From JBDFMH01 sp047238125 (GTDB lineage Bacteria; Pseudomonadota; Alphaproteobacteria; Sphingomonadales; Sphingomonadaceae): a stretch of 64,000 nucleotides of DNA. Below are positions 42,276 through 50,486 of this stretch, piece by piece. Numbering within the stretch: the first letter of the stretch is position 1; every line of letters begins with the position of its first letter. Under the pieces are notes generated by a model that saw only the letters and a list, made by a program, of their open reading frames with translations, did no database searches and was not told where the DNA came from. The DNA is taken from positions 1,798,001 to 1,862,000 of the forward strand of contig NZ_JBDFMH010000001.1 in NCBI RefSeq assembly GCF_047238125.1, written 5' to 3'. The position numbers and the translations under genes were made by a program.

Positions 42276-42786
42276 CGCCGTCGTCCTGCCCGCCGCCGTC
42301 CGCCGTCGCTGCCAGCCGCGCCGCCATCTCGTCCAGCCGCGCGGCCAATTCGGCGCGCATCGCCGCCGCCTCTTCGTCGCTCACCGGCTGGCTGGCCGCG
42401 CGCACCGTCGGCGCATGCTGGCGCATCAGCTGCAGCGCCACCGCGTTCGGATATTCGGTCACCTCGCCCACCTGCTTGCCGCCGTGGAAGACCGGCTTCA
42501 CGGTGCCGTTCAGCATCCGCTCCAGCATCATCATTTCCAGCCGGGCATAGCCTTCGCACAACGCCGCTTCCCAGCCGGCGCGGAATTCCGGCGAACGCTG
42601 GCGCAGCCGATACACGCTCTGGTCGCTCATCTTCACCGCGCGGCACGATGCCGCCACGTTGCAGGTCGCCGCCAGCTCGGCCAGGAAGCGCTCCTGCTTG
42701 CGCTTGTTCCACTGCTCGCGCGTTTGCTTGCGCAGCTGCGGGCGCTTGCCCCCGGCCGTCCGCACCTGCGTCACCGCTCTGGCCAT
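42247..42786 (-). CDS. GTA g1-like small terminase subunit
   Basis: 179 residues. A helix-turn-helix-like part lies at about residues 30-70 (FLAELAATCNVAASCRAVKM, SVYRLRQRSPEFRAGWE), followed by helices and an acidic C-terminal tail rich in Asp, Gly and Ala. RcGTA g1 is the small terminase and has lost sequence-specific packaging. It is the first gene of the operon, with GGGGAGGGGGCG directly before the ATG. Confidence 0.87.
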   Translation of the reverse strand: MARAVTQVRTAGGKRPQLRKQTREQWNKRKQERFLAELAATCNVAASCRAVKMSDQSVYRLRQRSPEFRAGWEAALCEGYARLEMMMLERMLNGTVKPVFHGGKQVGEVTEYPNAVALQLMRQHAPTVRAASQPVSDEEAAAMRAELAARLDEMAARLAATADGGGQDDGDADGADAGA

Positions 42787-42864
42787 CGCCCCCTCCCCGG
42801 AAAAGATAAGGGCCGGAAAGCGTCACCCGCCCCGGCCCCGGTCGCAATTCTTAAGCGTTCCTGT

Positions 42865-42893
42865 TATGTGCCAGAACAGCGTGCCGCTGTCAA
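42865..42893 (-). promoter_or_regulatory. Candidate promoter of the GTA operon with a direct repeat
   Basis: On the minus strand TTGACA (42893-42888) is followed after 17 bases by CACATA (42870-42865). The sequence TGTGCCAGA occurs twice in the plus strand (42867-42875 and 42900-42908), 33 bases apart, flanking the -35 box and overlapping the -10. This could be the site of a regulator such as GafA; I cannot confirm that from the sequence. Confidence 0.4.
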
Positions 42894-42925
42894 GCACTTT
42901 GTGCCAGATGGGTTCTACAATTCTT

Positions 42926-42966
42926 CCTCCGGAGGGGGGGACCATGCGCAGCATGGTGGAGGGATG
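42926..42966. repeat. Partial sphingomonad intergenic repeat upstream of the GTA operon
   Basis: CCTCCGGAGGGGGG, then ACCATGC-GCA-GCATGGT (palindrome at 42940-42956), then GGAGGG. It is related in style to the repeat in g10.1 and lies between the GTA operon and the DUF3089 gene. Confidence 0.65.
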
Positions 42967-43046
42967 GCTCGTCGCACACTCCACTTCGATGGCAGCATGT
43001 CCCTTCCCCCGCTTCACATCCCCCGCAACCCGCCTAAGATCGCGCG

Positions 43047-44147
43047 ATGATCCGTCGTCTCGCGTTCCTCGCCCTGCTCGCTGCCCCCGCGCTCGCCCAG
43101 AGCCCCGATCCGCTCACGATCCTGCGCAACAACCAGCCGCCGCCGCAGCCCTTCGATGCCCGCCGCGCACCGAAAGCCCCCGATTACACCAGGGCGATCG
43201 CCTGGGCCGCCCGCCCCGGCGCGCGCGATGCCGCCGATGTCGCGCCTGCCGGCTTCCCGCTGCAGGATTACCGGCTGGCCGGCGCGGACGTGTTCTTCAT
43301 CCATCCCACGACCTTCCTGGGCCAGCCGCGCTGGAATGCCCCGATCGACGATTCGGTGCTGAACCGCGCCACCGATGTCGGGCCGATCCGCAACCAGGCC
43401 AGCGTGTTCAACGGCTGCTGCCGCGTCTATGCGCCGCGCTACCGGCAGATGGTGCTGGGCGGCTTCATCCGCTGGTCGCCCGAAAGCGCCAAGGCGATGG
43501 ATCTCGCCTACCAGGATGTCCGCCGCGCCTTCCGCCAGTATCTGGCGCAGGACAATCATGGCCGCCCCTTCTTCATCGCCGGCCATAGCCAGGGCGCGCG
43601 CCTCGCCCGCCGGCTGATCGCCGAGGAGATCGACGGCAAGCCGGTCGCCGGCAAGTTCGTCGCCGGCTATCTGCTCGGCCACTGGATCCCGCAGAAATGG
43701 TTCGCCGGGCTGAAACAGGTCCGCGCCTGCGCCAGCGCACGCGACGTGCGCTGCGTCGTCACATGGAGCACCTATGCCGAAGGGCGCGACGTCTCGCTCC
43801 AGCGCAACAACATTGCCCGGCTGACCAACGCGGCAGAGGAATTCGGCCCCGGCCCCTATGCCTGCATCAACCCGCTGGGGTGGACGACCGGCCCCGCCCG
43901 CCAGCCCGCCACGCTCAATCTCGGCGGCTGGGTCTATGGCGCGGGCCCGCGGGCCCGCCCCGTCGATCCCGGCCTGGTCTCGGCTCGCTGCGCCAATGGC
44001 GCGCTGCTGATCTCGCCGGTCCGCGATGCCGCCTATCGCAAGACGCTGCTGCCGTTCGGCAACTGGCACAACAATGATTTCCAGATGGCCTGGATGAACA
44101 TCCACCAGAACAGCAGCGCCCGCCTGGCCGCCTGGCTCCGGCGCTAG
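43047..44147 (+). CDS. DUF3089 alpha/beta-hydrolase, exported
   Basis: 366 residues with signal peptide MIRRLAFLALLAAPALAQ. DUF3089 pattern: DVFFIHPTTFLG near residue 90, VFNGCCRVYAPRYRQM near 125, and the nucleophile elbow IAGHSQGARLARRL near 185. It is probably a periplasmic esterase or lipase of unknown substrate. It is divergent from the GTA operon and 17 bases upstream of the P450 gene, so the two may be co-transcribed. Confidence 0.9.
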   Translation: MIRRLAFLALLAAPALAQSPDPLTILRNNQPPPQPFDARRAPKAPDYTRAIAWAARPGARDAADVAPAGFPLQDYRLAGADVFFIHPTTFLGQPRWNAPIDDSVLNRATDVGPIRNQASVFNGCCRVYAPRYRQMVLGGFIRWSPESAKAMDLAYQDVRRAFRQYLAQDNHGRPFFIAGHSQGARLARRLIAEEIDGKPVAGKFVAGYLLGHWIPQKWFAGLKQVRACASARDVRCVVTWSTYAEGRDVSLQRNNIARLTNAAEEFGPGPYACINPLGWTTGPARQPATLNLGGWVYGAGPRARPVDPGLVSARCANGALLISPVRDAAYRKTLLPFGNWHNNDFQMAWMNIHQNSSARLAAWLRR

Positions 44148-44164
44148 ACCGCAAAGGATCGTCG

Positions 44165-45370
44165 ATGCCGGCCGAAGCCACCCGCACCGTTCCCGATCAT
44201 GTCCCGCAGGCGCTCGTCACCGATCTCGATATCTATGATCTGCCCGGCGCCGCCGATGATCCGCAGGCCGCCTGGCTGGCCTTTCGTGATGCGGGGCCGC
44301 TGGTCTGGTCGTCGCGCAACGGCGGCCACTGGGTGCCGACGGAAGGGGCCGATGTCGCCGCCATGTTCCGCGATGCGATGCTCTTCTCCAGCGCCAGCGT
44401 CACCATTCCCAGCGTGCCGGGCGAACCGATGCTCCCGCTCGAAGCCGATCCCCCGGTGCATGGCGAATATCGCCGCGCAGTCCTCTCCTTCCTCACCCCC
44501 GCCCGCGTCCGCGCACTGGAACCGGAGATCCGTCAGCTTACGGTCGAGCTGATCGAAGCGGTGCGCCCGGCCGGTGCCTGCGATTTCATCGAGGCCTTCG
44601 CGCACCGCCTGCCGCTGATCATCGTGCTGAAGCTGATGGATCTGCCGCTGGCCGATCGCGCCTGGCTCCACGGCCTGACCGAGATCTTCGCTCGCCACCC
44701 CGATCTCGATGCCAAGGTCCGCGCCTATCTCGATCTGCGTGCCTATCTCGCCGATCGCATCGCCGAACGCCGCGATGCACCGGGCGACGATCTGATCAGC
44801 CATTTGATCGCCGCCACAGTCGATGGCCGCGCACTTACCCCGGCGGAGCTTCTGTCGACCTGCACGATGGTCGCACTTGCCGGGCTCGATACGGTCGCCG
44901 CCATGTTCGGCTTCGTCGCGCTGTTCCTGGCGCGCGACCCCGCAGCCCGCGCCCAGATCCGCACCCGCCCCGATCGGCTGCCCGCGGTCGTGGCCGAACT
45001 GCTGCGCCGCTACAGCACCAGCAACATGGGCCGCGTGCTCACCCGTGACATCGATCATCGCGGCGTGGCCATGAAGGCGGGCGATCATGTCATGCTGTCG
45101 CCCAGCCTGCACAATCTCGATCCCGCGCTGTTCCCCGATCCGCTGGCTGTCGATTTCGATCGCCCGCCGCGTCACATCAGCTTCGGCACCGGCAACCACA
45201 CCTGCGCCGGCGCCCAGCTCGCGCGGATGGAAATCCAGATCTTCCTCGAGGAATGGCTCGCCCGCATCCCCGATTTCGCGGTCGAGCCCGGCGACCCCGT
45301 CCCCGCCCGCGCCGGCCCGGTCAACACGATCGATCGGCTGCCGTTGGTCTGGCCGGCTCCCGTCAGCTGA
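44165..45370 (+). CDS. Cytochrome P450, P450cam (CYP101)-like
   Basis: 401 residues, soluble. I-helix oxygen-activation motif AGLDTVAAMFGF near residue 238 resembles P450cam (GGLDTVVNF). The ExxR is in ELLRRY near 280, and the haem-binding loop FGTGNHTCAGAQLARMEI near 340 carries the proximal Cys. HGEYRRAVLSFLTPARV near 98 is the usual C-helix region. It would hydroxylate a small hydrophobic terpenoid-like compound and needs a ferredoxin and reductase, which are not encoded nearby. The last eight bases overlap the convergent SOUL gene. Confidence 0.93.
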   Translation: MPAEATRTVPDHVPQALVTDLDIYDLPGAADDPQAAWLAFRDAGPLVWSSRNGGHWVPTEGADVAAMFRDAMLFSSASVTIPSVPGEPMLPLEADPPVHGEYRRAVLSFLTPARVRALEPEIRQLTVELIEAVRPAGACDFIEAFAHRLPLIIVLKLMDLPLADRAWLHGLTEIFARHPDLDAKVRAYLDLRAYLADRIAERRDAPGDDLISHLIAATVDGRALTPAELLSTCTMVALAGLDTVAAMFGFVALFLARDPAARAQIRTRPDRLPAVVAELLRRYSTSNMGRVLTRDIDHRGVAMKAGDHVMLSPSLHNLDPALFPDPLAVDFDRPPRHISFGTGNHTCAGAQLARMEIQIFLEEWLARIPDFAVEPGDPVPARAGPVNTIDRLPLVWPAPVS

Positions 45371-45956
45371 CGGGCATCCACACCTCGTTCTGGCGCAGCG
45401 GGCCGGGAATGAACGGCGAATTGTAAAAGGCGTAGCGCACCGGCCCCGCCGCGCTCAGCCCCTGGGCGGCGATCCATTCGCGGAGCGCCGCCGTCTTCTC
45501 CGCCAGCAGCGCATCGTCCACCCGCCCGCCGAACTTGCACACTGCGATCTTGGCACTCTCCAGCTCGTCGATCGCCACGCCAGGCGTCGGCTCGGGCAGC
45601 GTCGCGCGCGTGTGGCTCTTGGGCATCACGAACCGCACCCGCCAGGCGCCATCGGCCTCCTGCTCGGAAATCACCGGCGCGGTCATCGCGATCTCGTCGC
45701 CCTCGCGGCTTTCGGCGAAGATGTAATCGGCCAGCACGCCGAACCCGTTGCCTAGCGCGCGGTCGCGGCTACCGCGCTGCACCGTCTCGGCGGTCAGGAT
45801 CGACTGATACCGCCGCACCTCGAATGCGCCGTCCGATGTCAGCAGTTGATATTGGGGCTTCTCGATCGTCTTCTCGCGCAGCCAGTAGACGCCGGCGCCA
45901 GCCACCGCCACGCCCAACCCCGCCGCCGCCCAGCGCCCGATCCTGCGATAATTCAT
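45363..45956 (-). CDS. SOUL family haem-binding protein
   Basis: 197 residues with an N-terminal membrane anchor (AAAGLGVAVAGAGVYWL) and the SOUL/HBP core: YQLLTSDGAFEVRRYQSIL, FGVLADYIFAE, IAMTAPVISE, and FYNSPFIPGPLRQNEVWMPV at the end. The family binds haem or tetrapyrroles. Its 3' end meets the P450 gene convergently; a shared role in haem handling is possible but only inferred. Confidence 0.92.
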   Translation of the reverse strand: MNYRRIGRWAAAGLGVAVAGAGVYWLREKTIEKPQYQLLTSDGAFEVRRYQSILTAETVQRGSRDRALGNGFGVLADYIFAESREGDEIAMTAPVISEQEADGAWRVRFVMPKSHTRATLPEPTPGVAIDELESAKIAVCKFGGRVDDALLAEKTAALREWIAAQGLSAAGPVRYAFYNSPFIPGPLRQNEVWMPVS

Positions 45957-45980
45957 CGACGAAACCTCCAGATTGAAATC

Positions 45981-46066
45981 CGTCGCTCCTGCGCAGGCAG
46001 GAGCCCATGTCTCTCTCGCATGGCACGCCCGTCAGCGAATGGACCCCTGCCTGCGCAGGGGCGACG
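45981..46066. repeat. Large inverted repeat, sphingomonad intergenic type
   Basis: Arms of about 27 bases match in 24 positions: CGTCGCTCCTGCGCAGGCAG (from 45981) against CTGCCTGCGCAGGGGCGACG (ending 46066). It lies between the SOUL gene start and the end of the ABC-F gene. Confidence 0.88.
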
Positions 46067-46096
46067 ATGCTTACAACCCCCGCCGCAGCGGACGGT

Positions 46097-47968
46097 TCAC
46101 GCCGCCTCCAGCGCCTCGCTCGCCTGCACCCAGCGCGCCTCGGCCGCTGCCAGCCCGGCCTCGATCTCGGCGCGGCGCGTCATCAGCTCTGTCATCGTCA
46201 GCTTCGCCAGTTCCTTGGCGGCAGAAGACGGATCGAACATCGCCCGGTCGATCGCTGATTTCTGCTCGGTCAGCTTCGCCATCTCGGCCTCCGCGCTGGT
46301 CACCGCCTTGCGCAATCCCTGGTTGCGCTCGCGTGCCTCGGCCGCGGCCTTGCGCCCGTCCTTCTTGGAAAGCTTGGGCGCATCGCCGCCGGCGCCTGTC
46401 GCGCCCGAACCGCCCTTCAGCACCATCGTCGTATAATCGTCGAGCGAACCTGAAAACTCGGCCGCGGTCCCGCCATCGACCAGCACCAGCCGGTCCGCGG
46501 TCAGCTCCAGCATGTGGCGGTCGTGGCTCACCAGCACCACCGCGCCCGAATAGCTGTTCAGCGCCTGCACCAGCGCCTCGCGCGAATCCACGTCGAGATG
46601 GTTGGTCGGCTCGTCCAGGATCAGCATGTGCGGGGCCTCGCGCGTGATCAGCGCCAGCGCCAGCCGCGCCCGCTCCCCGCCCGATAGCTTGCCGACCTTC
46701 GTCAGCGCCTTGTCACCCGAAAAGCCGAACCGCCCCAGTTGCGCGCGCACCGCCGCCGGGGTCGCCCCCTTCATGATCCGGGTCATATGCTCCAGCGGCG
46801 TATCCGATGTATCCAGCTCCTCCACCTGATACTGGGTGAAATAGCCGACCTTCATCTTGCCGGTCGCGGTCATCTGCCCGTCCATCGCGGGCAGCTGCGC
46901 CGCCAGCAGCCGGGCCAGCGTCGTCTTGCCGTTGCCGTTGCGGCCGAGCAGCGCCACCCGGTCGTCCGGGTCCAGCCGGAAGTTCAGCCGCTGCAGGATC
47001 GGCGTCTCCGAATAGCCGACCGCCGCCATGTCCAGCGTCACCAGCGGGGGTTTCAGCTCGGATGGGTTCGGAAAGTCGAACGACAGCGTCGGATCTTCGG
47101 CCACCGCCGCGATCGGCTGCATCTTGGCCAGCGCCTTAGCGCGGCTCTGCGCCTGCTTGGCGGTCGAGGCGCGGGCGGAATTGCGTGCGATATAGTCCTG
47201 CAGCTTGGCGCGCTGCGTCGCCTGCGCCGCGCGCGCCGATTCCAGTTGCGCCAGCCGCTCGGCCCGCTGTCGCTCGAACGCGTCGTAGCCGCCGGCGTAG
47301 AGCGTGGTCTGCCCGCCTTCCAGGTGCAGGATATGATCGACGACATTGTTCAGCAGATCGCGCTCATGGCTGATCACGATCATCGTCGCGCGGTAGCTGC
47401 GCAGGAAATTCTCGAGCCACATCGTGGCTTCCAGGTCGAGATGGTTCGAAGGCTCGTCCAGCAGCAGCAGGTCCGGTTCGGAGAACAGCAGCGCCGCCAG
47501 CGCCACGCGCATCTTCCAGCCGCCGGAATAGCTGTCGAGCGGGCGGCCCTGCATCTCCTCGTCGAAGCCGAGGCCGACCAGGATGCGCGCCGCCCGCGCC
47601 GGCGCGGCATGCGCATCGATCGCGATCAGCCGCTCGTGGATGTCGCCCAGCCGGTGCGGGTCGTCGCAGGATTCGCTCTCGGCCAGCAGCGCCGCGCGCT
47701 CGGTATCGGCGGCCAGCACCGTCTCGAACGGGGTTGCGCTGCCCGACGGCGCTTCCTGTGCGATATAGCCCAGCTGTGCGCCGCGCGGCATCTCGACGCC
47801 GCCCTCGTCGGCTTCCAGCATCCCGGCGATGACTTTCATCAGCGTCGACTTGCCGGCGCCGTTGCGGCCGATCAGCCCTACGCGCGACCGCGCCGGCAGC
47901 GACGCCGTCGCCTTGTCGAGGATGGTCCGCCCGCCGAGGCGGACGGTGATGCCGGATAGCGTGAGCAT
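46097..47968 (-). CDS. ABC-F family ATPase (ribosome-associated, Uup/YheS-like)
   Basis: 623 residues with two nucleotide-binding domains and no membrane segments. First domain: Walker A GRNGAGKST near residue 36, signature SYSGGWKMR, and DEPSNHLDLEAT. Second: GRNGNGKTT near 350, LSGGERARLAL, and DEPTNHLDVDS. The interdomain linker is helical with many Arg and Gln (about 230-290), and a C-terminal coiled coil lies at about 540-620. ABC-F proteins act on the ribosomal E-site. The start was chosen at MLTLSGITVRLGG; the frame opens 24 bases earlier. Confidence 0.93.
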   Translation of the reverse strand: MLTLSGITVRLGGRTILDKATASLPARSRVGLIGRNGAGKSTLMKVIAGMLEADEGGVEMPRGAQLGYIAQEAPSGSATPFETVLAADTERAALLAESESCDDPHRLGDIHERLIAIDAHAAPARAARILVGLGFDEEMQGRPLDSYSGGWKMRVALAALLFSEPDLLLLDEPSNHLDLEATMWLENFLRSYRATMIVISHERDLLNNVVDHILHLEGGQTTLYAGGYDAFERQRAERLAQLESARAAQATQRAKLQDYIARNSARASTAKQAQSRAKALAKMQPIAAVAEDPTLSFDFPNPSELKPPLVTLDMAAVGYSETPILQRLNFRLDPDDRVALLGRNGNGKTTLARLLAAQLPAMDGQMTATGKMKVGYFTQYQVEELDTSDTPLEHMTRIMKGATPAAVRAQLGRFGFSGDKALTKVGKLSGGERARLALALITREAPHMLILDEPTNHLDVDSREALVQALNSYSGAVVLVSHDRHMLELTADRLVLVDGGTAAEFSGSLDDYTTMVLKGGSGATGAGGDAPKLSKKDGRKAAAEARERNQGLRKAVTSAEAEMAKLTEQKSAIDRAMFDPSSAAKELAKLTMTELMTRRAEIEAGLAAAEARWVQASEALEAA

Positions 47969-48010
47969 GGCCGCCAGATAGCGAGCGACCATGCTTGCTG
48001 CAACGCGGGA

Positions 48011-48694
48011 TCAGGCCGGGCGCGCGATCGCCCGCCGCTGCCGCATCGTCCCGCCGACCAGTCCGAAGCCGCCGATCATCAGCGCCCACGCGGCCGGCTC
48101 GGGCACCGCCGGTGCGGAGACCAGATCGAACGTCAGCTGATCAAGCCCATAATAGCCGCCATCGGTGGTCGTCAGGTCCAGCCGCGCGATCCCGTCGCTG
48201 GTCAGCGCGCGCACCGCCCAGCCATTGCCGGCATTGGTGGTGAAGGTCTCGAGCAGATTGCCGCCGGCATCATAAGCGCTGAACGTGGTTCGCCCCACCA
48301 GCGAGAAATTGTTGAAGCTCAGCGAAAGATTGTCCGCCACGCCATCGAAGCTGATCGACAGCAGGTCGTAGCGCGGGGTCAGGATCACGCCGCCGCCGGG
48401 CGGGAAGGTGATCGGGTTACCGGTCGAGGAATTGGCCAGATAATTGCCCGAATAGAGCGGCCCGGTCGGCCCGCCGGCATAGTTGGTCGCCACCGGCAAA
48501 ACGGGATCGCCCTCGAACGATGCCGAGAAGGTCACGCCCAATGCCGCATATTGCGTGCTGATCGGCGTCTCATCGGCCACGGTGCCGCCGCCGGGCAGCG
48601 AATCGAAATCGATCACGGTCGCAGACAGCGCCGGGCTCGCACCGACCAGCATCGCGGCGGCAGCAAGAGCGATAGTCGGAATGCGCATGAACAT
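48011..48694 (-). CDS. PEPxxWA-CTERM sorting-domain protein
   Basis: 227 residues. Signal peptide (MRIPTIALAAAAMLVGASPALSA), a beta-rich extracellular domain beginning VIDFDSLPGGGTVADETPI, and the C-terminal sorting signal VPEPAAWALMIGGFGLVG followed by basic residues RQRRAIARP. The PEPxxWA form is typical of sphingomonads; the protein should be processed by an exosortase and released or anchored outside. The domain resembles secreted calcium or sugar-binding folds but is not identified. The start is MFMRIP or the adjoining Met, after AAGGGG. Confidence 0.9.
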   Translation of the reverse strand: MFMRIPTIALAAAAMLVGASPALSATVIDFDSLPGGGTVADETPISTQYAALGVTFSASFEGDPVLPVATNYAGGPTGPLYSGNYLANSSTGNPITFPPGGGVILTPRYDLLSISFDGVADNLSLSFNNFSLVGRTTFSAYDAGGNLLETFTTNAGNGWAVRALTSDGIARLDLTTTDGGYYGLDQLTFDLVSAPAVPEPAAWALMIGGFGLVGGTMRQRRAIARPA

Positions 48695-48794
48695 CATCGG
48701 CCCCTTTTCCAACGCTGCCCGTCGGCAGCAATCAGTCAAGGTTAACCAACTATGGCGCTTGTTCAAACGCTGTTATAACCGAGGCTTAAGGTGT

Positions 48795-48813
48795 CCGTCC
48801 CGCATCGGGACGG
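48795..48813. other. Hairpin just after the GST gene
   Basis: CCGTCCCG-CAT-CGGGACGG, an eight-pair stem. It directly follows the GST stop on the minus strand; no T-run follows, so it is at best a weak terminator. Confidence 0.4.
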
Positions 48814-49464
48814 TCACGCCGCCTTCGCCCGATCCAGCAACCGTGCTTCCTTCGCCACCATCTCGGCGAAGCTCGGTCGCGCCAGGATCCTGTCGACATA
48901 GGCGGCCACCCGCGGATAGCGCGCGATCGTCGGCTCGAGGTCGAGATGGCGCAGGTTCGCGAACGGGCTCGCCACCGCGATATCGGCCAGCGTTATGGCA
49001 TCGCCCAGCAGATAGCCTTCGTCCGGCACGACGCCGTCCAGATACGCCAGCAGCTTCGGCAGCTGCTCGGTTTCCGCCTTCAGCGCCGCTGCCTCGTCGC
49101 CCGCCACCTTCAGGAACAGCGGTCCGATCAGCCGGTTGAAGAACATCTGCCGGCCACAACCGAACAGCTCGGTATCGGCGAACTCGTCCCACCAATAGGC
49201 CCGCGCCCGCAACCGTGGCTCGTCGGGAATCAGCCTGGGGCCCGGCGCGACCGCATCCAGATAGGTCACGATCGCGGTCGAATCGGGGATCGAGAAATCG
49301 CCGTCGATCAGCGCCGGCATCTTGCCCAGCGGGCTCGCCGCACGAAATTCGGGGTCCGGACTGCCCAGCGGGATGCCGCGGACCTCCAGCTCGATGCCCT
49401 TTTCTGCAGCGAATGCGATGACCTTGCGCACGAACGGCGACAGCGAGCTGCCATAGAGGATCAT
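48814..49464 (-). CDS. Glutathione S-transferase family protein
   Basis: 216 residues. N-terminal thioredoxin-like domain: YGSSLSPFVRKVIAFAAEKG (Ser in the catalytic position near residue 7), PLGKMPALIDGDF with the cis-Pro, and DSTAIVTYLD for glutathione binding. C-terminal helical domain with YLLGDAITLADIAVASPF (the N-capping box) near 155. It conjugates or isomerises electrophiles with glutathione; substrate unknown. It is 36 bases away from the methyltransferase on the same strand. Confidence 0.93.
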   Translation of the reverse strand: MILYGSSLSPFVRKVIAFAAEKGIELEVRGIPLGSPDPEFRAASPLGKMPALIDGDFSIPDSTAIVTYLDAVAPGPRLIPDEPRLRARAYWWDEFADTELFGCGRQMFFNRLIGPLFLKVAGDEAAALKAETEQLPKLLAYLDGVVPDEGYLLGDAITLADIAVASPFANLRHLDLEPTIARYPRVAAYVDRILARPSFAEMVAKEARLLDRAKAA

Positions 49465-49500
49465 ATCGATTCTCCCGCTTATCTAGTTGTGTTTTGAAAC

Positions 49501-50331
49501 CTACGCCGATCGCTCGAACAGGAACAGCCCATATCGCATCGCGCCACTGCGATAGGCCAGCATCAGCCGCGGCAGGCTCAGCGCGAAATCGCGGTTGGCA
49601 GCGCGACGCACGATGGCGCGCGTCGCACGGTCGGTTGCCAGCGCGCGCGCGAAGCGTCCGGCGCAGATCGTCCAGGTCCGCGCCACCTGCGCCGATATGT
49701 CCTCGTCGCAAAGGTGCCGCAGCCCCGCCACCTGCGCCCAGCCAAGATAGTCGGCGCGCGATCCCATCGATGGCAGCCGCCCCTCCCGACAGATCGGCTC
49801 CAGCAGATGGCGCTTCTGCCAGGCGGTCGCGCGCGGCCCTTCCAGCCAGGCGCATATCGCCAGCCGCCCGCCCGGCTTCAGCACCCGCGCCGCTTCGGCG
49901 AAGAAGCGCGGCTTGTCCTCCATATGCTCGCTGCTCTCGATCGCGTAGGCACCGTCGCGCGATGCATCGACCAGGTCATTGTCCAGCCAGTCGCGCACCC
50001 GGATCTCGACACCGTCGGCCGCCGGCGCTGCCCCGGCCTGCGCCGCAGACAGCGTGAACCCCGTCACCGCCCAGCCGAACCGCGCGGCGAACAGTCGTGC
50101 GGTCTCGCCATAACCGCAGCCGATATCCACCACCGATGCGGGGCCCGACAAGGCCAGCCGCTCGGCCACCAGCAGGCTCAGCGCCGCGGTCGCCTCGGCC
50201 ACGCTCTCGCGCCCCGTCCGCCAGAAGCCATGATGCACATGCGCGCCCCACAACGCCCGGTATACGGGGTCCAGCTCGTCATAGTGAAGCGCGACATCAT
50301 CGTGCCGCTGCGGCCGATCGGGCAGGATCAT
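49501..50331 (-). CDS. Class I SAM-dependent methyltransferase (tocopherol/CFA-like)
   Basis: 276 residues. SAM motif I VVDIGCGYGETARLFA near residue 68, the acidic loop near 90, EHMEDKPRFFAEAARVLKPGGRLAICAW near 145 (motifs post-II and III). The opening VALHYDELDPVYRALWGAHVHHGFW is shared with small-molecule methyltransferases such as gamma-tocopherol and sterol types. Acceptor unknown. The start is 50331 (MILPDRP) or 50343 (MIGPMIL); the longer frame to 50964 runs over the next gene. Confidence 0.88.
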   Translation of the reverse strand: MILPDRPQRHDDVALHYDELDPVYRALWGAHVHHGFWRTGRESVAEATAALSLLVAERLALSGPASVVDIGCGYGETARLFAARFGWAVTGFTLSAAQAGAAPAADGVEIRVRDWLDNDLVDASRDGAYAIESSEHMEDKPRFFAEAARVLKPGGRLAICAWLEGPRATAWQKRHLLEPICREGRLPSMGSRADYLGWAQVAGLRHLCDEDISAQVARTWTICAGRFARALATDRATRAIVRRAANRDFALSLPRLMLAYRSGAMRYGLFLFERSA

Positions 50332-50486
50332 GGGCCCGATCATGCCCGAGGCGATGGCGAAGGCAAGCCGTGATGGCGGACGAGCCAAGGGGGCCGCGAG
50401 CGGATATCTGGCCAGGCCGCTGCTGGCCCTGAACTCGTGCCACGATATCCGACCGGAAGCTTCCGGGCGGCCTCTTCGATGCAACC

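Larger units (their letters stand above)
28030..42786 (-). mobile_element. Gene transfer agent (GTA) structural gene cluster
   Basis: A contiguous 14.8-kb minus-strand block with the full gene order of Rhodobacter-type GTAs, from small terminase (g1) to the large tail protein (g15) plus DUF2793. There is no integrase, replication or lysogeny gene, which separates it from an ordinary prophage. GC content and codon use look like the host. Many genes overlap by ATGA or GTGA. Lysis and entry genes, which sit elsewhere in known GTA hosts, are not seen here. Confidence 0.9.

Noticed and set aside
28030..42786. Ordinary prophage
   Set aside because: There is no integrase, repressor, replication or lysis gene, and the gene order matches GTAs.
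42851..42866. CtrA box (TTAA-N7-TTAA) upstream of the GTA operon
   Set aside because: Only one half-site matches; the other reads TGTT.
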